DNA from: Actinernus sp. WN-2022
Lineage: Eukaryota; Cnidaria; Anthozoa; Actiniaria; Actinernidae
Reading direction: 5' to 3'
Assembly (NCBI GenBank): GCA_030867875.1
Contig: JAOWCC010000577.1
Coordinates: 147,676,344-147,740,343, forward strand
DNA length: 64,000 nucleotides
Positions 1-11,499 of the stretch are shown one piece after another. The notes under the pieces were generated by a model. The model had not been told where the DNA came from. It was given only the letters and a program-made list of their open reading frames with translations, and made no database searches. How positions within the stretch are numbered: the first letter of the stretch is position 1; the number at the start of each line of letters is the position of its first letter. Both the position numbers and the translations under genes were made by a program.

Positions 1-1014
1 TATAAGGGAGAACGTACAGAAGAAAGGCCAAAGCCAGAGGCTTAAATGGCTTATGGTCAGTAGAGATAGTACAATATTACAAGTATTTTTTTTTTTACAA
101 GATGGAAAGAAAATCAAAGTGGTGAATTAACTAACGAACATACACACACAAAATAACTATAGTTTACAAATTTCAAATAAATAAATAAATAAATAAATAA
201 ACTGCTTATTGATATATACCTTATTGCCTGTATTTATAATTGACATTGTTGCCTGTATTTTTTGATTTTTTTTTGCAAAGAAAAACTAAATAATTATTAA
301 ATGATAACAGTGTGTATTAAAAAGTATAGATAAAATTAAGCTTTAATAAAACGATTTTTTTAAAGTACTAGCGATCATGTAGGAAAAATGTTTTAAGTTT
401 CTTTCTGAAATACTTGTAATGTATGTATCATATGAAGTTCTCTGTGTATGTGTGCTTGACCCAATTCAACACTGATTTTAATCTATACATTCCTGGGATG
501 CCTGACTCGATTAGTTGTATTACTATTTCAGGTGTCCCAGTACTCTTGATATTTAATTTTTCTATGTATTTACATGTAAATCATTACTATAAGAGTACGA
601 ATAAAGTTGTTGTTGTTGTTGCGATCATTCGAACCCGGATTTGAATCAACAGAAAGCCCGTTAAAATTAACTGGTACATTTAATTTGCTTATAAACTTAA
701 TTACCAGGCTCGAATCGAAGACTAAAAGGAAACAGATATCCCAGCTTTTCTCTTCTACGCAGCGAGCTTTCCTTCTAGCTCTTTTGATCTCTTGAACGTC
801 GACAACATGTTTATAAAGTAACCAGAAAAGTAACTTCATGGTATCATGGGTTTTTAATAGTTGAGGCAATGGGCTCCTGGACCCTGGTTGGGGCTTGAGA
901 GCCAATAGACAACAATGTTTTTCATGTAGAAGGCGGCTCTAATTGTTAAAAATAGAGGAAAAGATTAAATAAAACTGAGAAAGGAGAAAAAGAAGTAAAC
1001 AAATAAAACATTAT
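1..1014. other. AT-rich stretch, no gene seen
   Basis: No coding exon is recognisable here. It contains an (AAAT)n microsatellite at about 174-202. A short (TTG)n run at 606-621 directly follows an AATAAA-like string, which resembles the 3' tail of an old non-LTR retrotransposon lying to its left (about 380-621). That reading is inference only. Confidence 0.4.
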
Positions 1015-1092
1015 TTTAGTGCCTGGTGTAGACTCGAACTCCGGTCGTTGGATCAAAAGCGCGCAGTCTAAACCACTGTACCATAGAGCCAA
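1015..1092 (-). repeat. tRNA-like unit (pseudo-tRNA or SINE head)
   Basis: On the minus strand there is a box-A-like TGGTACAGTGG and, about 45 bases later, a box-B-like GTTCGAGTC, followed by a T-rich stretch. The arms do not pair into a full cloverleaf, so this is a tRNA-derived relic or SINE head, not a working tRNA. Two similar units occur at about 31796 (-) and 32262 (+). Confidence 0.5.
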
Positions 1093-2107
1093 CTTACGTG
1101 GAGCGGTGTTCAAAATAAGATATATACGTACGTTCTGAGCCCGCGAATCCAAACGGGCGGAAAATTATGTTCGATTTTGGTTCGAGAAATGGGGATTATT
1201 TCAATTAAATGCCACGAGGCTTTTGGAATAGATACTGTTGTACTATTATTTGAGGTCTAGTTGCGGTTGGCATTGATTTTGGATGAAAATTCGAGCGTGA
1301 TGTTCGAGTGATTGGGATCGAGAAATGGCGGTTGCGTCCGTCATTACCTCCTTTCTTAGTTGGAGAGGTCGCATACAGAGCCCAATGAAGAACAGATAAA
1401 GACTTCAGGGGAGTTTTCATTGATTCTATTTCAGTATTTCTGGCCTAACGGATACAACCAAATACTCGTTAAAAATCTCATACAAACCCTTATGATTTAA
1501 AACACAAACAGAGCTTGGGTTTCCTGTGCAGTGATCGGGCTAAAAGGATCGAAACACGTCCATGGATTGGAGGTAAGTTCATAACGAAACTCGGATTGAG
1601 TGTAATCGGCTAACATTGCTGAAATTCTGCTTTTTTCAAATTTTGGGCATCTTAGGGGGTCTTAGGGGGTCTTAGGGGGTCTTCGTTTTGGGAGTCTTCG
1701 TTTTCCGAACACCCGTTGTCAATCCTCGACTTCTCAATCGTGAGCTTGAGAGGATATCAACTTACAGTTGTTGTGGAACTTTGGGAATGAAACTTAACGG
1801 CTCTCGAACTGAGCAAAACTGTTGAATTGTTATGAGAGCAAAAGGTTTCTTTCAGTTGAAATATGACCTGACCTTTCCCGCGAATTTCACTACTGCTTTG
1901 AAGCTCCAGGGGTCCTTGCGTAGTCATTGGCTAGTTGGTTCGACGTGTTGACATTTGCTTTGATGAGGTGTGAAATGTTCACAAAACTTTACACGCCAAA
2001 TCTCCGACTAGGTTTTTCTTCGTATCCCCTCGCTTTGAATGAATTAATAGGGTATGCAGACTTGCCAGATTTTTATAAAACTCGGCCAAAAGACAGATAA
2101 GTTACTG
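1093..2107. repeat. Non-coding stretch with G-rich triplication
   Basis: No gene is recognisable. A 10-bp unit (CTTAGGGGGT) is repeated three times without change at 1651-1680, giving three G5 runs on the + strand followed by a nearby GGG. Short echoes of the phrase 'tcgagaaatgg' recur at about 1183 and 1318. Confidence 0.5.
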
Positions 2108-2112
2108 ACAAA

Positions 2113-2243
2113 GAAAAGGGTGTGAGCGTTTAGCAATATTCAAAGTATTTTTCCTCGTAGAGTATCCCGCGTAATGTAACTCGGACATTATTGAACACTA
2201 AAACTAAAATATCAACAAATGCTCACACCCTTTTTTAGGCTGT
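2113..2243. repeat. Short palindromic MITE-like element
   Basis: An 18-bp sequence containing AAAGGGTGTGAGC near 2115 returns in reverse complement as GCTCACACCCTTTT near 2221-2240, giving an element of about 130 bp with inverted ends. There is no coding capacity. Confidence 0.5.
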
Positions 2244-2487
2244 CATGTGCTGATTGACATTGTGCAGTTGAATTGTTTTTTTGTGCGTTAACCCGAAGGC
2301 TGCTACGGCAGCACCGAGTCTAAATCTGCAAGCCGTTACTTTTTACTTTTTACTTTTTTTTATTCCGTGTAGCAAAATTTCTGCGCATGCGTTAAAGGTC
2401 AAATTCACACCAATCAGATTGCACTGTGTTGGTCACGCAACAATCGCCAGGTTAATTTATTTACATAATTTAATACAGTAAAGCAAG

Positions 2488-2631
2488 ATGGGGGACGCCG
2501 GCGCGAGGAATTTTCTCTCTAATTTGGAGTCCCATCTCTCAAATGTAAACCAGTTTAATGTTTTATTTAACTTCAATCGTGCGAAAGCCTTCCAACAGGC
2601 TCAGGATATTTCAACTGGCGCTCTTGTTTGA
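2488..2631 (+). other. 47-codon open frame, function unknown
   Basis: An ATG in a locally GC-rich context opens a 47-codon frame beginning MGDAGARNFLSNLE and closed by TGA directly before GGTACGT. It is amphipathic and free of low-complexity sequence, and could be a first exon or chance. I do not recognise the peptide, and the TGA before the possible donor argues against a simple spliced exon. Confidence 0.2.
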
Positions 2632-2639
2632 GGTACGTT

Positions 2640-5530
2640 TCGTAGGTAATAAACACTCAGCACAGAATAATTTATGATGACCGAAGCAGTTATTCAACTA
2701 TCAAGGTAAACAAGACTCCGTTTTGGTTCGAGAAATTAAAGGCTTCCAACAGTTCCCTTTATAGTTCTGTAATATAATGAGCAGACTGCAGTTTTGGGAA
2801 GGAGGGTAAAAGCTTTTAAATAGAGATAAACAAAACGGGCATTTCAGTTAATAATCTTTAGTCCAACAAATACCGATATGGACGCGATCAGCGAGCTGCG
2901 ATAATAAAGAGCCGCAGGGTAGAAAGAACAGTAGAGAAATATAGTGATAGCTCCATCATAGGTGGACAGGATACAATTTATAATATGGGACAAATATAAA
3001 CATACATTTGAGACACTCGTCTATTAGTACTCTGAACCTGCAGAACAGCAGACTAAATTAGGACCGAATTCGTATTTTTTTCGATCAAAAAAAGAATCGA
3101 TGCCTTCAGTAAGATTCCCAGTCATATCAGTAATGGTGACTACCAAGCATTGTTGCTGGGGGAGATGTATATGTAAGAGTGACTCTAGATGTGAAAAACC
3201 TTCATAAATCCGGCGCTCAAAGAGATCTGTCTCGGAGAATGAAGCATCGATCGGTACACCGCTAGTCACCGGAGGTTTCTCATCTTTTCTCGGCCTTTTT
3301 GATCACTCACAGGAGGAGCTTTTCTGTTCCAAAACCTTTACAGCAAAATATTCAGTGAGAAATGTCAGCGTTGGATAAATGTTTGTACAAGAGACCTTAA
3401 AAGCACAGAACAACGAGACTATAGGTCTGGCAATGAAACGTAAGTGGCTATAAATTACTGAAACCCTGACGATGACTATGTATCCACCAGTAAACAATGA
3501 GAAGGAACTACTGTTCAACCATTAAGTTTACTTGAATTTATCAGTGGATTCTAAATAAATTTTGGAAGCAAAGCCTCGTCTACAGTACATCTACAATGCT
3601 TTGATTTATTTTCTGAGCACAAATGAAGTTAATTTCTTTCGGAGCTGCAGGTATTAAATTTGAAAACTCGATAAATGCAAACAATAATATAATGGTTTGA
3701 AAGAGCACACCAACATAAGCAAGATTGCCGAATTTTAGGATGCTATCAGTTCATAGTTTTAATGTATATGCTCTTCCAGCCATAACAGCTTTGGTCTCCG
3801 ATGAGTTTTATTGAAGAATTTCCTATCTCCATTCGCCGATGAATGCACTCGGCACGCGGCTACATTCTTTTGTTTTTGCCTTAATACAGGAAAACTTGAC
3901 CTTTGTAACTTTTCAATGTTTAGATGAAGTCTTACAACGATATTGCATGGGAAAAGATGAGTTTGGGATACAGTTTAAATAGGACTTGACAGTCTATATA
4001 GTAAGCATGTCTCGTTGGTTGGCCAGCGAAGATGCAAAACTCGCTTGACAAGATCGACGTTTGTCGCTTTGTTTCAATCCTCTGTATTTCAGCCAAAGTT
4101 TAAGCTGTTCGACAGTATAATCATCAGGTTCTCTTTCAAAATATGGTCCAGGAAAGCAGTCATTTCTGGTAGAATAGACAGAGGACGAACTGAAGTGCTA
4201 GTCAATTCTTGTAAGTTGATACAAGAAAAGCGGTTTGTTTGTCTATTAGCGTGCGTGAATATTTTTTTGGGTAATTTTCTCTCGTATAAAAGGCATGAAT
4301 AAGTAGAGGTCAACTTCTTTAATTTACATACACGAGAAAAACCAAAATATTAAATTAGATATATATACTAGGGGAGCAGAGAATGAATGTCACCGCGCTA
4401 CCGGCCACTCCTAAAGACTGCTAAATTCAGCTAATAATTATTCCCTTCGGTTATTACTAGAGGATTTCAAATGAAAGTGTATTTCATCTTCAATCTCTTG
4501 TGGCCCGAGTGAAAGCCCAGATGGGCTCTTGTTCACTTTTATAAACCTTGTCAATTTTGCGTTTGTTGGCTTAGCATTGCTTTACAATTATTTTTTTTAA
4601 CAAGTCCATTCTGCACTTCATAAGCTTTACAGAGGTATATAGGTTTCTATAGTTTTCTTTAAAACAATGCGCATACAAAATTATTAACGAGAGAGACCCG
4701 CGAAGGTATCCGGTAACCTTAAGGCATTTGACGGCGCTGACGCCGTTAATCCCATTGAGACCCTCGGTTAGGATTGAACTTTGAGGGAAAAGTAGAAAAT
4801 ATTGCAATTAAAGTTTTATGCTGCTCCTCGATTAACATATAATTTTAACTGCTCATTACGTGTGGCAGGGATATCAATAGGAGGTAGTGCCATTCAATTT
4901 GAAATCGGTCAACTCCTCTAGGCAATTTCCAGTACATTACGGTCATGTGCTCTCAGTCGGGGCCTCAGTTGAATTCTATAATCTACAGGTGGTGAAAGAC
5001 TGTCTTTTTAACCCACCTTCTCCCCTTATCCTTGTCACGGGTTATACTTTCTAGCTAGTTTATCGGATTATTGCCCTCACCACCATTGCTGGGCACGCAA
5101 GGCTTTTGTTTGCCATATAAATGATCATTAAAGCGGTTATGTGTTCAGCCAAACATTTTATCCAACACTTTGTCTTAGCGTAATGACTTTTGTCCCAGCA
5201 AATAGAACTAGCCCTGCCAATAGTTTATTATTATTATGAACTATATAAATGCAGGGGGGCAGCATAAAATAATATTTTTTTTCGCCGCTCGCAACTTCGT
5301 CGCTCCGACTCTAGTCAGCGGTCAGCGGCAATGAAGAATGTGATTGAACAATTAAGTTAATCAGTTGCTAACAAGTTCTTTTTTCAGACAGTTCTTAAAT
5401 TTATGTTTAGTCATAAATTTTATGTTCTTGTTAACTGAATGTCAATAATCCTTATAATATTCATTAATAATTATTAAGGGTACTAGCCAATCCAGACCCA
5501 GCATTCGGGTCACGTGGATACACTGTAAAC
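2640..5530. other. Non-coding stretch, no gene recognised
   Basis: AT-rich sequence with only short, compositionally random open frames on both strands (the longest is under 100 codons). No conserved motif, long repeat or RNA gene was recognised. Confidence 0.5.
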
Positions 5531-5534
5531 CCAA

Positions 5535-6830
5535 TTACACCATAGGCGAGAAAGGGATAAATGAGACAGTAATTTGGGTCAAGATACAATTGGATACCGG
5601 CGCAATGCCTCTAGATAGTTCTTTCCAGTTTAGATTTGAGTCGATTATTATTGCAAGGTATTTTATACTGTGTTTCTGTTCAATTGGTTTCTTGTTTATT
5701 TTAATGTTGATAAATTTATGTATTTTCCTTTGGAATGGGTGAAAAATAACAAAATTGGTTTTATCAATATTTAATGACAATTTGTTTGCACGCAACCAGG
5801 TGAGAATATTTTTCAATTCAGCATTACCCTTCAAGAGAAGTATTTGCTAAAAGTAAATTAGAGTCGTCGGCAAAAAGATAACAATCAAATAACTTGGAGC
5901 AACAATTAAAGTCATTAATATATAGGAGGAAGAGTAGGGGGCCAAGTACAGAGTTAAGGGACACCACATGAAATTGAGGTATACGAGGAGGTGTGATTGT
6001 CGATAGATACAAACTGCTGTCTATTTGACAGGTAAGAAACAAACCAGTCATATACCACTCCACGGATACTATAATTACATAATTTAGCAAGAAGAATGTG
6101 CCGATTCACCGTGTCCAATGCCTTGCTCAGATCAAGAAGAATTCCACAAGAGCAGTGACCATCTTCGATTGCCCTTTGCATTTTATCGGTTATTAAAAGT
6201 AAGGCATGCTCTGTGGAATGATTGCTGCGGAATCCAAATTGGTTTGAATAAATTAATTTAAACGTAGTCTTTCTGAAATTTGATTAAATATGGATAATAA
6301 AGATATCAATGGGTCTGTAGTTTGATACGGGTTAAATGAGATCCTGCTTTGAATATGGGAATATAATGACTCCGAAGCCATTTTAAAAGATTCTGGAACA
6401 ACACCATGGGAAAAAGAATAGTTATAAAGTACTTCTAGGGGTCTAGAGATGACTGAGTTAAGTAGCTTAAGCAATGGCATGGGAATACTAAAGGGGTCAC
6501 AAGCTTTCCTTATATTTAATCCTAAAATGATATTTTTTATTTCTTGCGTGGAGGTAGGACAGTAATCAAAAAACTGGATGACTGAGGCAAATGTAGCTTG
6601 AAAATTCAGTGTGGACCTCACTGAGGTATAGCTTGACTCAGATTTTTACCAACATTGGCAAAATATTTATTAAACTCATTGGCTATCTGCTTGGTATCAG
6701 TCAATACTATATTTTTGGAGGTTAGAGTTTAGTTGGAGTTATGTATGCTTTTGGCTTGAGTGTGACTAATTGCTTAATACCTTTCCAGATATTTTTAATA
6801 TTAGATTTATTGCCCAATTATTAGCTCTTC
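5535..6830 (-). pseudogene. Decayed CR1/L2-like LINE, reverse transcriptase region
   Basis: Read on the minus strand, this is the polymerase of a non-LTR retrotransposon of the Jockey/CR1 superfamily. In order there are: an endonuclease-RT linker (IWKGIKQL, then IANEFNKYFANVG), RT fingers (KACDPFSIPMPLLK), palm block LDLSKALDTVNRHIL, GVPxxSVLGPLLFLLYINDF, catalytic YLFADDSNLL, and thumb sequence LTWLRANKLSLNIDKTNFVIF followed by KYLAIIIDSNLNW. These pieces lie in three reading frames with stops between them, so the copy is dead. Neither the endonuclease nor the 3' end is recognisable. Confidence 0.85.
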
Positions 6831-6839
6831 GACAGTACT

Positions 6840-8050
6840 GAAATTGCAATCAAGTAGCTCTTCGAACTGTTAAGATTGATTGTAGACTCATCAGGCATGT
6901 TTGGCAAAGTAAATAATTAAGGCACACAAAATGAGTACGAAAGATGTTAAAATGATGCAGTTCACGAAACAGAGCGGGTCAGCTACAAAAGCAGCCGCCT
7001 TGTAGTACTTCATTAGTTCTGTCCAGTGGTACTATATGTCATTTCTGTAGTTCTGTAGTTTACTGGTTGTTCTGTAAGTAGTTCTCAATCAATCAATCAA
7101 TGACCTTTATTTATCCACGATAAAGTTTAAAGCTTGGAGCTTGTGGGGTCATACTGAGTTCTGCAGCAGTCTCGTACTAGTCCTGTATAGTAGGAGCCTC
7201 GTATTAGTCCGTAGTAATTATGTGGTTCCGTAGTTCTGTCCTTCACTATATGTATGTATTCCGGCTATTTTTGGTGGTTCAGCTTAGTTTAGCTTTTCAA
7301 TTATCCTGAGCCTCCTTGTACTAAATCTGGACATCATTATTATTACTGTTTATTATTTTTGTAAATTATTAGTACAAAATAAACTTCTTCTTGCTGTTAA
7401 GTAAAAACTCTCACGGCTTCGCCGCTCCGTGCGTCGGCAGGACAAAATAATCTCTGGCACCCTGCAGCCGGCACCCATATCGCTGTTTTGAACAACTGAA
7501 ACGAATATATTAACTCTGTGACAACTGTCGGAAACGCTTACAATGCATGGCAATTGACTGCATCGTACAAGCAATTCCTAAAGCTATTTCCAATATCGGC
7601 CGGCTCCATTTTAGATCATCTGATCTGAAATAGGGCAAGCTGAATTGGTTTATTCATCAAGATCGAAACAATGAAGAATATACAAGCTCAATTTTCTTGT
7701 TTTGTCGTACGTCCGGGAGGTTTTTTCAGTCAGGAAGGCCTCCTACTTCGAGTGATTCATGTTAGCAAACTTTATGAAGCTAATTATTTCGAAAACGTTA
7801 ATTATAAAACATCTTAACTGAATTTTTCAAAAAAGCCGACTAAAACCACAGTAGCAACAATAGTCGGGTGCACTCTGCTAATCTTCTACAGTTTTGTTTG
7901 TAGTATTTAATTATCGATTTCTATATCTGTCAAAGTTAAGTAATTATAGGAAAAATAAATTGCTTTCCTTCGCGTCAGTGCCATTTATTCCAAGAATTAA
8001 AGGCGGTTGCTTTGAACAATTCTACACACTTATACGTTCGAAAACAACTG
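6840..8050. repeat. Non-coding stretch with (CAAT)n tract
   Basis: No gene is recognised. A short CAAT tandem run at about 7085-7102 leads into sequence resembling a LINE or SINE 3' tail (ACCTTTATTTATCCACGATAAAG). The rest shows nothing notable. Confidence 0.4.
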
Positions 8051-8055
8051 AGAGT

Positions 8056-8201
8056 CTGTATCCAGCCTGTACTCGATCGAGTCGTGTATGACAGTCCACT
8101 TGCGACGAGGAAAACAATTATAACAAGAGGCTGTACGCAGCCTGTACTCGAGTCGTGCATGACAGTCCACTTGCGACGAGGAAAACAATTATAATAAAAA
8201 A
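8056..8201 (+). repeat. Imperfect tandem duplication, ~71-75 bp unit
   Basis: Two adjacent copies share the phrase GACAGTCCACTTGCGACGAG and the following AAAACAATTATAA; the first carries a 4-bp extra ATCG inside CTCGATCGAG. This is a local duplication with no coding role. Confidence 0.8.
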
Positions 8202-8532
8202 TAAGACAGAGCCAAATGTAAGACTCGGGCTCACCACATGTGACATGTAGATCGAGTAATTAGTCGTAAAATTATCATGCTTAAAATATATCTTTGATTC
8301 GATTCGTCCAAAAGTGTAGTTCTATGTGGCTATTAAATGACTGATGAATAGGGAGCTTTTAAAATAGAGACATAGAGATGTCTCAGAGATGTGCGAAACA
8401 GAGCAGTAAACAGGGACGGCGGAGCGAAATTTCAAGTGGGGGAGCTAAAAATTGTCATTGAGCCGGTGTGACCAAAATATAGTCTTAAATACATGGAAGT
8501 AACTGGGCAAAATAGTCTTTTTGCAAGAAAGT

Positions 8533-8550
8533 CCCCCCCCCCCCCCCCCC
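8533..8550 (+). repeat. Poly-C tract
   Basis: An uninterrupted run of about 18 C. Similar tracts occur near 29551, 49403, 55532 and 56153; they are prone to length errors in sequencing. Confidence 0.9.
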
Positions 8551-8770
8551 GGCTGCGCCGTCCCTGGTAAAGTCTAGAATAAGAAGAAGTGTTGTGACGC
8601 AGCAATTTGCAATTGGTAGGTAATAAGTTGGTAGTTAAAAGGCTGCCGCCCGGCTGGTAGTGCTCGATTCGAGTTTACTTGACTACACCACCCGCTTTGT
8701 TAATTGATCATACTTGAACTGAAACCATATGGCGCAAACAAAATGGTGGGGAAAGTGGTACTTTCGCACA

Positions 8771-9050
8771 GTGCTTTACGAAAACAGTTGTCATTTTTAA
8801 GACTATGATTCATATAGCGGCTTGTTATAATAATGATAGATATTTCCTGCCATATAGCAAAGACTTGTTCGTTCATTAGATGTAGGTGGAAAAGAATCAA
8901 AACAAACCGAGTGCTTTACGAAAACAGTTGTCATTTTTAAGACTATGATTCATATAGCGGCTTGTTATAATAATGATAGATATTTCCTGCCATATAGCAA
9001 AGACTTGTTCGTTCATTAGATGTAGGTGGAAAAGAATCAAAACAAACCGA
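8771..9050 (+). repeat. Perfect tandem duplication of 140 bp
   Basis: The 140-bp block 8771-8910 is followed head-to-tail by 8911-9050 with no difference seen. The unit has no recognisable coding content. Perfect identity means either a very recent duplication or an assembly artefact. Confidence 0.9.
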
Positions 9051-9116
9051 GTCTTCCACCGTATTTATATGTTAGCATTTATATGTTAGTTCGTTAGTAT
9101 TTATATGTCAATTCGA

Positions 9117-9176
9117 TCTGTGGATTAGCCGGGTCTTGGCTTTGATCAGCCCCTACGGTTGTTTCAGGTCTCACTT
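9117..9176 (-). repeat. Dispersed motif, copy 1 of 4
   Basis: On the minus strand the sequence reads CCTGAAACAACC, then GCTGATCAAAGCCA and GACCCGGCTAATCCACAG. Related copies lie at 37187-37250, 52343-52395 and 56978-57020 (all +). Confidence 0.7.
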
Positions 9177-9179
9177 TTT

Positions 9180-11045
9180 TTTATAGTTATCTATATATAC
9201 ATATGTATCTTTCATATTTTTATGTAGTAAATAATGGAGTGAATATAACTTAATTATGCAAACCAATGCAGCTAAGGGTGTCGAGAACTTCGCCTTACGC
9301 CGGCTCTATTGGCTCCACGGCTATACTGAAAACAATCCATGGAAATGGTCGCCGCTCAGTTTTCAAACAAGCACTGCAATACGTACAATACTGATCTATC
9401 TTATTTGGGATGTACTTTAATACCGATTTCGTTTCCCTACCTGGTCCGTTTATACCGAGCGTGTTGGCGATATCCCTGACTCCTGTCCCTGAGTTAACCA
9501 AGCGCCGAACGATATGCAGATTTTTCCAGAAGGTCTTGTGTAAGTAATGCTGCAAATTAGAGTACCGAAATGAGAGATGAAATCCCAGCGTCGGCCGCGA
9601 AAAGGAAATGAAAATAGTTTAATGCTTCAATGGCAAAACTATTATACGCGTTGTCAATGTGACCAACATCTGGGGCCCCCTATCGTCGAAGAGCTGCTTA
9701 TTTCCTATTGGGCATGAAGATCAACACACTATATATACGTTATCTTTCTTGGATTTTACAGTACATTTTTAAGTAACAAAGGCTCGATTAGCATCCGTTG
9801 ACTATAAATTCATTTCATGCCGAACAATTGCCTTTAGCATTTCAATATTTATTCCAAAAGTCACCGGAAAAAAAGAGATATTCTTCCTGATGTAATTGTA
9901 TTTCCGAATTTGCATTTCATAATCATGATAATGTATTGAACAAATATATAAGCCTTTTCTAGACGCGATCACTTAGTGTTTGTATGTGTTAAGTTCTGAA
10001 CAGATACGTGCTGCGAATTGAAACAGCACTCGGAAATTTCGTACTGATTTGGAACAATTACTTTGAGACAGTCAAAAATTACCCTTGACTCATGGCACAC
10101 GCAAATTACAGTAACCGATAATAACCGAGAATGAAAATTACCATTAACTGACACACATTGCATTAATATATATTGCCAGCTGAAAAAAGTAATGTGTTCG
10201 AAAGCGCGCAGGCGTACATGTGTTTTTTGTATTTTTTTATCATGTCTTTTTGAGAAAAAAGGCCGCAAAGATACCAACTTAGCAAGATACGGAGCGATGT
10301 AAAGAAAATGGTTACAAAAATGCAAATGAAAGGCCTCAAGCGAAATACTCGGCTCTGCGTGACTTCGTACACTGTTTGTTCAGGCTAGAGGAGTCGGAAC
10401 ATTAGATGTGCTGTTAAGTAATAAAGAAATTGTCCACTTCTACGTTTACCTTGCTAGCTCTTAGTACTCCGCCTTAAGTAGTTTGCACTCCCGCGGCTCA
10501 AATGCGACTGTTCTTTTATTGAAAAGGAGGCACCTTCATGTAAAAGGTGAAGTTTTAAGATTCTCATCACTTCATTTACCGGCTATGTGCGGCAATGCTT
10601 CGCAAACGTGCCGAACCGTTCAGGTCGCTGCCACGAACGAAGTCGAAATCTGAAATATCCCACTCTTTACAAATGAGTACTCGGAGTGCACTAATACAGA
10701 CATTTGACATCAAAGAAATATCAAGTTGATAAGAAAGAGAACAATACCTCTTCTCTGTGATTCATTCTCCTGAATAAGTTCCCATGCCGGTTGCCTAGAA
10801 TGTTGAAAAAGCTTGATTATCAAGGCTAAATAACAGAAATTACAATGACTGGGGCAAGGGGATGTGAATGATTGTTTGGGTATAATGCTCTGACGAAGGG
10901 TTAAAGCGGCATGGCGCACGTCACTCCCAGATGCGGTTAACATACGTTGTCAACTTTTAGTGAAAATAACAACCCAGTCGTTATTTTCCAAGGCTACACA
11001 AGTTTTCACAAACTATAGTTATTTCTTAATGGTTCCTTTTATTAT
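9180..11045. other. Non-coding stretch, no gene recognised
   Basis: Several minus-strand open frames of 60-118 codons occur (for example 9969-10325), but their composition looks random and none resembles a known family. Confidence 0.45.
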
Positions 11046-11048
11046 TTG

Positions 11049-11236
11049 TTAGTATATACCACACCAGTGAACAGTGCTTTTCGCGCACTCTGATTGGCTA
11101 CTCCGGGGGTGAATATCCTTTTCTATTCACCGTCGAGCGAAGCAGCGATCACCTCGCACGAGTTTTTGTCCATGCATTTGGCATAAAATAAAATAACTGT
11201 TTAGTGCTGGCTAATCACTGGTGTGGTATATACTAA
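11049..11236. mobile_element. MITE with 22-bp inverted ends
   Basis: The ends TTAGTATATACCACACCAG and, in reverse complement, CTGGTGTGGTATATACTAA bound a 188-bp non-coding element. Its interior (TGATTGGCTACTC, GAGCGAAGCAGC, TTTTTGTCCA) matches a second, left-truncated copy at 42211-42366. Confidence 0.8.
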
Positions 11237-11429
11237 AACGATATCAGTTCAATAGCTGATACCGTGGTTTCTATTCCTTTGGACTTTCTAGATGATTTAG
11301 AACCACCATATTTTTTTATTATAATGGAAGCAAACTCTGAAACTCTCTAACCGACACTAAAAGAGCCCCTCCTATACAGACAGTGATATTTCAAGGCTGA
11401 TAATGACGCGACTAGTCGGGGTTTCAAGT

Positions 11430-11493
11430 CGACCGCGCAATTTAATTAGTTCCAGCCGGCGCGAGACGAAGCCGAGGACTGGAACTAATTGCA
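11430..11493. repeat. Short hairpin
   Basis: AATTAGTTCCAG and CTGGAACTAATT form the outer arms of a roughly 50-bp imperfect palindrome with a CG-rich centre. Confidence 0.6.
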
Positions 11494-11499
11494 AGGACT

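Noticed and set aside
3024..3269. 81-codon minus-strand frame as a conserved exon
   Set aside because: No consistent splice sites in phase and no recognisable family; composition looks random.
9295..9555. 86-codon minus-strand frame resembling a helix-turn-helix start
   Set aside because: The likeness (IVRRLVNSGTGVRDIANTLG) is weak and no further transposase-like or host sequence follows.
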